Assembly (NCBI GenBank): GCA_029258405.1 | Contig: JARHYY010000013.1 | Location: 1 to 5,712 of the forward strand | DNA from: Helicobacteraceae bacterium | GTDB taxonomy: Bacteria > Campylobacterota > Campylobacteria > Campylobacterales > Helicobacteraceae | DNA length: 5,712 nt | Direction: 5' to 3' | In this document: positions 1 through 5,093 of the stretch, one piece after another | How positions within the stretch are numbered: the stretch's first letter is position 1 | Layout of the letters: every line of letters begins with the position of its first letter | Notes under the pieces: model-generated | What the model saw: only the letters and a program-made list of their open reading frames with translations | Databases searched by the model: none | What the model was told of the DNA's origin: nothing | Translations under genes and position numbers: made by a program

Positions 1-1012
1 GGTATGCTGTGATTGAGCTTAGTGTAGAATCTATATTTTCAATATAATAATCAAGCTTGAAAGAAGCACTATGTGCTTGGGTTTTATCAAATGGATTTTT
101 ATTATAAATAGCAGTTGGTGAGCCTATGGAAGTATCATTTGGGTGATAGCCATTTTGAGTAAATCCCATATTATCTACAGTGGAATCACTAGGCAATGTA
201 AAATCATTTTCATATTGTGTTTTGCTAAGATAGAAATTTTTATGTGAATTACTATAATAGTAATTATAGTTTAGCGTTGCTAAAAGATTATCACTCACCG
301 CCCAATACATGCCAAGCCCTGTAATGATAGTATCAGCAGTGTTAAGCATGTTATTACTTGTTGGCGATTGAATAAAGCCATTATCATGTATATATCTTAA
401 ATTACCCTTAAGCCATAGCTTATCTTTGAGAACTTCTCCACCACCATAGGCATTAACATTTTCATAGAGCCTTGAGCCTGTTATAGAGATATTTGCATAT
501 GGCTTTTGCATAGGGTTTTTAGTTTTTATATGGATTAATCCACTTTGAGAGTTTTCTCCATACAAAGTGCCTTGAGGACCCCTTAGTAATTCCACTTGAT
601 CCACATCGCCCATTGCTTGGAGTAAGAAATTTGGACTTTGTGGTACACCATCAACATAGAGATTAAGTGTTGTAGAATAATAATCTGGGCTACTAAGCCC
701 CCGTAAAGTAGCACTAGGAAAGGCATTTGAGCCATCATTACCATTTAAAGTAAGCCCTGCAAAAACTTTTGATAAATCTTGTGTTTGATTAATCTCTTGT
801 CTTTGCAATGTTTTAGAATCTGCTACACTCACACTTGCATTAACATTCATAATATCTTGTTCATATTTATTTGCGGTAGTTTTTATTGCATCAAGTTTAA
901 TAGATTGTGTGTTTTCGCTTTGCTTAGTTGTTTGATTCCTTTTTGTTTCATTTGCATAAAGTATATGAAAATGCAGCATAACACATAGTGAAAGAGTGAT
1001 TTTAGATTTCAT
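1..1012 (-). CDS. TonB-dependent outer-membrane receptor (siderophore/pesticin-receptor type), 5' part
   Basis: An uninterrupted minus-strand reading frame of 337 codons runs from an ATG at 1012 off the left edge, so the C-terminal barrel is missing. The product should be an outer-membrane gated channel importing a ferric siderophore or similar chelate using TonB-ExbBD energy. Residues 1-20 look like a signal peptide (MKSK, hydrophobic core, LYA before NE). A TonB-box-like IKLDAI lies at 38-43. The plug domain spans about 50-165, with ATLRGL (101-106), LYVDGVPQ (118-125) and the diagnostic VELLRGPQGTLYGENSQSG (140-158). Beta-strand-like segments start near 170. The VELLRGPQGTLYG block resembles FyuA, the yersiniabactin/pesticin receptor. 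The start is supported by AAAGGA five bases upstream. The divergent AraC-type gene is its likely activator. Substrate is unknown; family assignment is very secure. Confidence 0.93.
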   Translation of the reverse strand, partial: MKSKITLSLCVMLHFHILYANETKRNQTTKQSENTQSIKLDAIKTTANKYEQDIMNVNASVSVADSKTLQRQEINQTQDLSKVFAGLTLNGNDGSNAFPSATLRGLSSPDYYSTTLNLYVDGVPQSPNFLLQAMGDVDQVELLRGPQGTLYGENSQSGLIHIKTKNPMQKPYANISITGSRLYENVNAYGGGEVLKDKLWLKGNLRYIHDNGFIQSPTSNNMLNTADTIITGLGMYWAVSDNLLATLNYNYYYSNSHKNFYLSKTQYENDFTLPSDSTVDNMGFTQNGYHPNDTSIGSPTAIYNKNPFDKTQAHSASFKLDYYIENIDSTLSSITAY

Positions 1013-1017
1013 TTTTG

Positions 1018-1049
1018 TCCTTTAATTATAATAATCACTCGTAATAATA
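1018..1049 (-). promoter_or_regulatory. Receptor-gene ribosome site and candidate -10 box
   Basis: On the minus strand, AAAGGA (1023-1018) lies five bases before the ATG and is a clear Shine-Dalgarno. A possible -10, TATTAT, is at 1049-1044, predicting a start of transcription near 1037 and a short leader. There is no recognisable -35 at about 1067-1072. That is normal in this phylum and also fits an activator-dependent promoter. A second TATAAT (1030-1025) is too close to the ribosome site to be the promoter. Confidence 0.45.
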
Positions 1050-1076
1050 TAGATTTCAGCTTTTATTTTCTACCTT

Positions 1077-1106
1077 AAAATGATACAATAGCTCAAAATG
1101 ATACAA
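1077..1106. repeat. Tandem 12-bp direct repeats, candidate AraC-type operator
   Basis: AAAATGATACAA occurs exactly at 1077-1088 and again at 1095-1106, an 18-base period with a 6-base spacer. Relative to the candidate receptor -10 (1044-1049), the proximal repeat ends just upstream of where a -35 would lie. AraC-family activators typically bind tandem direct repeats in this position. The adjacent divergent AraC-type gene is the obvious candidate binder. The repeat is seen directly; the operator role is inferred from position and neighbours. Confidence 0.55.
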
Positions 1107-1151
1107 AATATTGATTTTTTATACAATTTTATTCTATGGTTAGCTTTATTG

Positions 1152-1166
1152 TGATATTCATTATTA
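1152..1166. promoter_or_regulatory. Candidate Fur box upstream of the araC-type gene
   Basis: TGATATTCATTATTA matches the 7-1-7 Fur consensus TGATAATnATTATCA at 12 of 14 positions, and the Helicobacter-type TAATAATnATTATTA also at 12 of 14. It sits about 57 bases before the araC-type ATG, where it would overlap or flank the -35 region of a promoter with its -10 near 1193. An overlapping perfect palindrome, TTATTA-AAA-TAATAA, lies at 1161-1175. AT-rich background raises the chance of a fortuitous match. Iron repression of this regulator would nevertheless fit a siderophore-uptake module. Confidence 0.4.
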
Positions 1167-1192
1167 AAATAATAAATGCAAAAAACCATACA

Positions 1193-1218
1193 TATATTAT
1201 TACGGAATACAAAGGAGA
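1193..1218 (+). promoter_or_regulatory. araC-type gene -10 candidate and ribosome site
   Basis: TATATT at 1193-1198 is a plausible -10, although alternatives such as TAAAAT (1165-1170) exist. AAAGGAGA at 1211-1218 is a strong Shine-Dalgarno four bases before the ATG at 1223. It decides the start in favour of 1223 over the in-frame upstream ATG at 1136, which lies next to no ribosome site and inside the regulatory region. Confidence 0.5.
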
Positions 1219-1222
1219 TATA

Positions 1223-2134
1223 ATGAGCTTGAATGAATATTATCAATCTGTTTTTGATAAACTTGGGGCAAAAAGCCATATATTAAATACAAATGAATGG
1301 CAACATAGCACATATACACATGATAACTTCATAGTCCAAATGAAAAGCATTGGGCTTTTTGATGGTGTAAGGCTTTATTTTGGTTCATATAGAGGGGATT
1401 TTAAAAACTTCTTGCGTAAAGCTTCAAGCACAGAAATACTGCATTTTGGATATTGCACTAGCGGTGGCTTTAATGGGTTGGTTGAAGGAAATACACCATT
1501 TTGTATGGGATTATCAGATATGTGGGCTTGCTCTATGTCAAATACAATACAATGTAGCGATATGATATGTTCGTGTGAGTGCATAGGTTTTGATATTGAT
1601 ATATGCAGGGCAAAAGCAGAGTTAGGGAAATTTCTTAAACATTGTGATATAGCCTATATCCATGATTGTATGGTTGATAACCCTTTAATATATGCTGCAA
1701 AAAAGCATATTATTAATCTTTTTTCAAAATTGCATTGCCATAATAGCGATATATTAAGACTTACTGCTTTAGAAATACTTATGACTCTTCATACCATTGT
1801 AAAAGAAATGCCTAGAAATTGGCAACAAGAAGATTATTGCAAAGAAATTTATGCCACAATCCAAAAGCATTGCGATAAAGATTTAAGTCTAGATTATTTT
1901 GCGAGAATCTATGATATTAGCATTGCAAAATTAACAAGAGATTTTGCAAAAACATATAATACAAGCATATACCAAAGCATAAAACAATGCCGTATGCAAA
2001 AGGCTTTTTACCTTTTAAAAAAGGGAGATAAAAATATTACACAAATAGCAAGTGAAGTAGGCTATATCAATGTATCAGCATTTTGCAAGAATTTCAAACA
2101 GCATTTTGGCAAAAGCCCAACAAAGATAATATGA
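1223..2134 (+). CDS. AraC-family transcriptional regulator (YbtA/PchR-like)
   Basis: A 303-residue cytoplasmic DNA-binding protein, normal in length for AraC-family activators of siderophore receptors. The N-terminal 190 or so residues form the presumed effector/dimerisation part. The C-terminal domain (about 205-303) carries two helix-turn-helix motifs: LSLDYFARIYDISIAKLTRDF (221-241) and NITQIASEVGYINVSAFCKNF (271-291), followed by the family signature KQHFGKSP. It is divergent from the FyuA-like receptor, the arrangement of known pairs in which the regulator activates receptor transcription when the chelate is present. That role is inferred. The N-terminal half is unusually cysteine-rich: 15 cysteines in the protein, with seven between residues 94 and 128 (C94, C103, C111, C116, C118, C120, C128). 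A decayed relative lies at 4742-4939. Start chosen by the ribosome site at 1211-1218. Confidence 0.93.
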   Translation: MSLNEYYQSVFDKLGAKSHILNTNEWQHSTYTHDNFIVQMKSIGLFDGVRLYFGSYRGDFKNFLRKASSTEILHFGYCTSGGFNGLVEGNTPFCMGLSDMWACSMSNTIQCSDMICSCECIGFDIDICRAKAELGKFLKHCDIAYIHDCMVDNPLIYAAKKHIINLFSKLHCHNSDILRLTALEILMTLHTIVKEMPRNWQQEDYCKEIYATIQKHCDKDLSLDYFARIYDISIAKLTRDFAKTYNTSIYQSIKQCRMQKAFYLLKKGDKNITQIASEVGYINVSAFCKNFKQHFGKSPTKII

Positions 2135-2187
2135 CTATGATAACTCAAAGATATAACACAAATATTTTACAGCAAGATAAAATATAC

Positions 2188-2206
2188 AAAATCTATAATA
2201 GATTTT
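2188..2206. terminator. AT-rich hairpin after the araC-type gene
   Basis: AAAATCTA (2188-2195) and TAGATTTT (2199-2206) form a perfect 8-bp stem with a 3-base loop. On the plus strand it is followed by a T-rich stretch (ATTTTCACATTTTT). It lies 54 bases after the araC-type stop codon and could end that transcript. The low GC of the stem makes it weak. Its symmetry means it could also act on the opposing transcript. Confidence 0.35.
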
Positions 2207-2243
2207 ATTTTCACATTTTTAAATAATACACTATAAAATCTAA

Positions 2244-2277
2244 CTTTGAGGCTTTGGCATCAACCAAAACTTCAAAG
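2244..2277 (-). terminator. Likely rho-independent terminator of the chemoreceptor gene
   Basis: CTTTGAGGCTTTGG (2244-2257) pairs with CCAAAACTTCAAAG (2264-2277) around a 6-base loop. The 14-bp stem has one mismatch and one G-T wobble. It begins 12 bases beyond the minus-strand stop codon at 2290. On the minus strand it is followed by TTAGATTTTATAG, moderately T-rich; on the plus strand an A run follows. It therefore most likely serves the chemoreceptor gene. Confidence 0.55.
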
Positions 2278-2289
2278 CAAAAAAACACC

Positions 2290-4383
2290 CTAAAACTTCT
2301 TCTTATTCACATCATCTAATATATCTTTAGCCACTCTATCTACTCTCTTGCTTATCTCTGCACTTGAATTTGCTATTTGTACATTTTCTTGCGTTACAGA
2401 TTCTAAATGAGAAATAGCTTCATTGATTTGAGCTACACCTATTGTTTGCTCTCTTATAGATTCACCCATATCATTAATGCTTTGAAGAAGTGAGTTTGTA
2501 TTAGCCTCTATCTCTCCTAGGCTCTTTTGTGTGCGTTCTGCCAACTTTCTTACTTCATCTGCAACCACCGCAAAGCCACGCCCGTGCTCTCCAGCCCTTG
2601 CTGCTTCTATTGCTGCATTAAGAGCTAAGAGATTTGTTTGATCAGCTATATCTCTAATAATGCCTATGACATTTTTAATATCTTCACTTTGTTGTATGAC
2701 TTCACTTGTTTTACTGCTCACATTTTGCATAGATGAAGTAATCTCTTCTACAGCTTGAGCTGTTTGCTCTAAGCTACTTGCTTGAGAGCTTGTAAGATGA
2801 GTTAAATTATTGACTGATTCTGCTAGTGTTTTTGCTTCATCACTAAGATTTTGTGCAAAGTTAGAACTCGCATGAAGCATTTTTCTTATTTCTTCACCTA
2901 AGGTATTTGTAACAACTTCTACCCTACCACTCGCATTATTGACTTCTGTAGTGAAGTCAAGTTTGGTATAGCTATCAAATACTCTTGCTATTTCATGCGT
3001 ATCACTCCCAATTTTCTTTTGTAAATCATCTAGCATGTGATTAAGCACATTTCTTAGTTCATTTAACTGTGGATTATGTGGTGTTTCTGTAATCCTTGCA
3101 GTAAAATCACCTGCTTCTATTGTTTTTGCCGTTTGCACTGATTGCTCTACTGCTTTAAAATCTTGTTCTAATCCTATTCTTGTTTTTTCTATGTTTTCGT
3201 TGATTTTGCTGCCCATTTCTCCTAGCTCATCTTGAGCAATAATTCTTAAAGGTTGAGGGGCATCTTTTCTTTGATGGTTAAGATATTTGAAAAATTCAAA
3301 GAGAGTGTGGGATATGTTATGGATGCGAAATGCTATCCCCATTCGTACATAAATCAATATAAACAATGCTGTTATAAATATACAGGCTATGATACCTATA
3401 ATATTTACATTTCTCATAAAATCCACAGATTCATATATAGATGATTTAGGTGCAATTGTGATTGTTCCCCACCATTGCCCAGTGCTGCCTCTGCCCACTT
3501 CAAATGAGGCAACTCCCATAACACTATTTTCTCCTCTTGTATTTTTCACATCATATACACCAGATTCTTTGGATTTAAGTGCATTGATTACAGCTTGCAC
3601 ACTTGGATTATCCTTGCTCACATCAGCAAGATTTTTCGCAATCAAGTCTTTATTTGGATGCAGCACAAACAACCCATCACTTGTTATAAGCACACGATAA
3701 TCGTTCTTGAATATACTCCTTCTTTCATGAAAAAGAGATTCTTGAAAAGATTCAAGATGAAGTGTAACGCCCACAACACCATAAATATTCCCCTGTTCAT
3801 TTGCAAGTGGATAATTAAGCGTAACGCGTATTTTTTGCATCCCTGCAGTTTGCACTATATGCGGGTTACCAACACTTGGCTTACCGCTAGCAAGTGCTTT
3901 TTGCAAGCCATCATCTTCTAAAAATGATATATCAGCAGGTAAAATTTTTACCCCACCAACTTCTTTGGGATTATCATCACGCCCAAGCATCATTACTTTA
4001 CCATTGTTTAACTTATGTTCGCTTTTTACATTAGTTATTAATGCAGAACTCTCAAGATAAATATAACCATAATCCACCCAATTATTAGAATCTAAAAGAG
4101 CCATCATAATATTTTTACTCGTATCTTCGCTCAAATTGCCATTGTGAATATATTGTGTAAGATTTCTTTGCGAATAGCTTAGAGCCACAAAGCTTTCATT
4201 GATATAACCCTCTATGGCATTACCTGTTCTTTTTGCCACATTCAGCACAAGCTTTTGAGCATCTTTACTTTGAATATTTTGTGATATACTTATCAAAGCT
4301 ATACCCAAAATACCCATACATAATATCAGAGTCAAACTCACAAAAACAACTATTTTGCTTCCTATGCTTAATCTTTTAAACAT
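2290..4383 (-). CDS. Methyl-accepting chemotaxis protein with periplasmic dCache sensor
   Basis: A 697-residue inner-membrane chemoreceptor passing ligand signals to the CheA/CheW arrays that control the flagella. TM1 is about residues 11-35. The periplasmic sensor (about 40-315) looks like a double Cache domain, with WVDYGYIYL (102-110), NYPLANEQGNIYGVVGVTLHL (190-210) and a membrane-distal repeat around YRVLITSDGLFVLHP (229-243). TM2 is about 326-348. A HAMP and a second HAMP-like linker follow (about 349-500), with GDFTARI at 425-431. The signalling domain (about 510-690) has the conserved hairpin tip, DQTNLLALNAAIEAARAGEHGRGFA (581-605), and methylation-type helices (SLEQTAQAVEEI, 537-548). 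There is no C-terminal CheR/CheB-tethering pentapeptide; it ends NKKKF. Ligand cannot be told from sequence. The ATG at 4383 is preferred because MFKRLSIGSK is a typical chemoreceptor start and AAAGGAG lies upstream; an in-frame ATG at 4404 would add seven residues. Confidence 0.95.
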   Translation of the reverse strand: MFKRLSIGSKIVVFVSLTLILCMGILGIALISISQNIQSKDAQKLVLNVAKRTGNAIEGYINESFVALSYSQRNLTQYIHNGNLSEDTSKNIMMALLDSNNWVDYGYIYLESSALITNVKSEHKLNNGKVMMLGRDDNPKEVGGVKILPADISFLEDDGLQKALASGKPSVGNPHIVQTAGMQKIRVTLNYPLANEQGNIYGVVGVTLHLESFQESLFHERRSIFKNDYRVLITSDGLFVLHPNKDLIAKNLADVSKDNPSVQAVINALKSKESGVYDVKNTRGENSVMGVASFEVGRGSTGQWWGTITIAPKSSIYESVDFMRNVNIIGIIACIFITALFILIYVRMGIAFRIHNISHTLFEFFKYLNHQRKDAPQPLRIIAQDELGEMGSKINENIEKTRIGLEQDFKAVEQSVQTAKTIEAGDFTARITETPHNPQLNELRNVLNHMLDDLQKKIGSDTHEIARVFDSYTKLDFTTEVNNASGRVEVVTNTLGEEIRKMLHASSNFAQNLSDEAKTLAESVNNLTHLTSSQASSLEQTAQAVEEITSSMQNVSSKTSEVIQQSEDIKNVIGIIRDIADQTNLLALNAAIEAARAGEHGRGFAVVADEVRKLAERTQKSLGEIEANTNSLLQSINDMGESIREQTIGVAQINEAISHLESVTQENVQIANSSAEISKRVDRVAKDILDDVNKKKF

Positions 4384-4394
4384 AACCTTTTTCG

Positions 4395-4401
4395 CTCCTT
4401 T
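4395..4401 (-). promoter_or_regulatory. Ribosome site deciding the chemoreceptor start
   Basis: AAAGGAG (read on the minus strand, 4401-4395) lies 11 bases before the ATG at 4383. That is somewhat far, but it is the only good Shine-Dalgarno here. It overlaps the coding sequence implied by the upstream ATG at 4404, which itself has no purine-rich site before it. This supports the 697-residue product. Confidence 0.55.
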
Positions 4402-4404
4402 CAT

Positions 4405-4562
4405 GATTGTATTCTTAAAGATGAATTTTGCAACAAAAAAGATAAAAAAATAACAAATAAATACTACTTATTTATAAATTAAAATATATTATTTTTTTTG
4501 TTAAAAATTATTATATAATCTATATTCTATACTTTAAAACTTCATTACAAAAGGAGTCTAAG
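4405..4562. other. AT-rich intergenic region with plus-strand promoter and orphan ribosome site
   Basis: No gene is seen here. The stretch from about 4435 to 4518 is almost pure A+T, with an 8-T run at 4492-4499. The minus-strand side must hold the chemoreceptor promoter, but no single convincing box stands out. On the plus strand, TATAAT at 4514-4519 is a perfect -10 and AAAGGAG at 4550-4556 a strong ribosome site. The codon where a start would be expected, 4563-4565, is ATA instead of ATG. TCTATATT (4519-4526) about 31 bases before AAAGGAG resembles the layout upstream of the intact EVE-McrB gene (TCTATATT at 5046, AAAGGAG at 5080). This may therefore be the decayed promoter of a related gene. 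Confidence 0.4.
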
Positions 4563-4741
4563 ATAAAAACAATCCCTTTTTATCACAAAGAGACATTACA
4601 AGTATCAATGGCTCCAATACAATCCCTACAATCAATCAAAGAACAAAAGTATACAGCTTTATCTTAAACTATATGTAAAGTCTTAATAGCATAACTATTA
4701 GGAAGGAGTAAGCAGCTAGAAATAGCAAAACCCCATTAAAT
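4563..4741 (+). pseudogene. Remnant related to the EVE-McrB linker and McrB start region
   Basis: From 4563 the frame reads to a stop at about 4664, with no ATG at the expected start. Its end, KEQKYTALS (4638-4664), aligns with KEQKYIDFILNYPQ of the intact gene (5391 onward). The codon pairs AAA/AAG and GAA/GAG differ only at third positions, and one deleted base causes the premature stop. DNA similarity is clear at 4638-4672 against 5391-5426. It resumes at about 4700-4741 against about 5457-5498: ribosome site, then CTAGAAATAGCAAAACCCCATTAAAT-like sequence. There the ATG of the intact copy is replaced by an altered, one-base-shorter sequence. The EVE body itself is absent or unrecognisable. 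Homology was judged by eye; the part from 4563 to 4637 has no clear match. Confidence 0.6.
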
Positions 4742-4939
4742 GAGATATTATGTGGGCTTGTTCTATGTCAAATACAATGTGACGATATGATATGTGCATT
4801 TGAGTGCATAGGCTTTGATATTGATATACGCAGGGCAAAAGCAGGGTTAGGAAAATTTCTTAAACATTGTGATAGCCTATATCAATGTATCAGCATTTTG
4901 CAAGAATTTCAAACAGCATTTTGGCAAAAGCCCAACAAA
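4742..4939 (+). pseudogene. Internally deleted, frameshifted copy of the AraC-type regulator gene
   Basis: Bases 4751-4883 match 1521-1660 of the intact AraC-type gene with about 10 substitutions (roughly 92% identity over aligned bases), a 5-base deletion and a 2-base deletion. At CTATATC (4877-4883) the match jumps to 2062, and 4877-4939 is identical to 2062-2124 for 63 bases. Between the joined segments about 400 bases are missing, including the first helix-turn-helix. CTATATC occurs at both original breakpoints (1654-1660 and 2062-2068), pointing to deletion between short direct repeats. Both small deletions shift the frame and an early TGA results, so no functional regulator is made. Residues corresponding to C111, C116 and C120 are kept, while C118 and C128 are changed. 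Origin may be a paralogue rather than a recent copy. Confidence 0.85.
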
Positions 4940-4954
4940 AATGTAAATATAGTA

Positions 4955-4969
4955 TTATAATAATTCTCA
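4955..4969. promoter_or_regulatory. Fur-box-like site between the pseudogene and the EVE-McrB gene
   Basis: TTATAATAATTCTCA matches the 7-1-7 consensus TGATAATnATTATCA at 12 of 14 positions. The wider ATAATTCTCATTT is typical of Fur boxes read on the opposite strand. It lies about 80 bases upstream of the candidate -10 of the EVE-McrB gene, too far for simple repression of that promoter. It may be left over from an iron-regulated gene once next to the decayed araC copy. The shared 11-mer ATTATAATAAT is also found at 1025-1035 before the receptor gene. Function is uncertain. Confidence 0.35.
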
Positions 4970-5047
4970 TTTAAAACTATATTATTAAATTTGCTTTTAA
5001 GATGAATAAATGCAAACAAGAAAATATTTTGATACTTATTTGAAGTC

Positions 5048-5086
5048 TATATTTTAGAGTTTTTGGAAAATATATTTAGAAAGGAG
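5048..5086 (+). promoter_or_regulatory. EVE-McrB gene -10 candidate and ribosome site
   Basis: TATATT at 5048-5053 is a plausible -10 giving a leader of about 35 bases. No -35 with standard spacing is evident; TTGATA at 5029-5034 is only 13 bases upstream of the -10. AAAGGAG at 5080-5086 is a strong Shine-Dalgarno seven bases before the ATG at 5094 and fixes that start. Confidence 0.5.
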
Positions 5087-5093
5087 TAAGGCT

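Noticed and set aside
1026..1040. Second Fur box between the receptor -10 and its ribosome site
   Set aside because: Only the left half (TTATAAT) fits; the right half matches 3 of 7, about 9 of 14 overall, which is weak in such AT-rich DNA.
1136..1222. N-terminal extension of the AraC-type protein from an ATG at 1136
   Set aside because: No ribosome site precedes it, its peptide overlaps the Fur-box and promoter region, and AAAGGAGA sits just before the ATG at 1223.
3253..3921. Several plus-strand open frames of about 60-110 codons within the chemoreceptor gene
   Set aside because: They overlap well-supported coding sequence on the other strand, lack ribosome sites and read as low-complexity, cysteine- and isoleucine-rich shadows.
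4492..4499. Eight-T run as a possible phase-variable promoter tract
   Set aside because: Eight bases is short and lies in a nearly pure A+T stretch; no gene start depends clearly on it and one sequence cannot show length variation.
4499..4513. Fur-box-like TGTTAAAAATTATTA
   Set aside because: It matches 11 of 14 but lies inside a run of A and T where such matches arise easily; no supporting context.
5030..5035. TGATAC before the EVE-McrB gene as an AraC-type operator like that at 1077-1106
   Set aside because: Only six bases are shared with the 12-base repeat and there is no second copy nearby.
4384..5093. Insertion sequence or integrase as the cause of the mosaic
   Set aside because: No transposase or integrase coding remnant, terminal inverted repeat or target duplication could be seen in the region.
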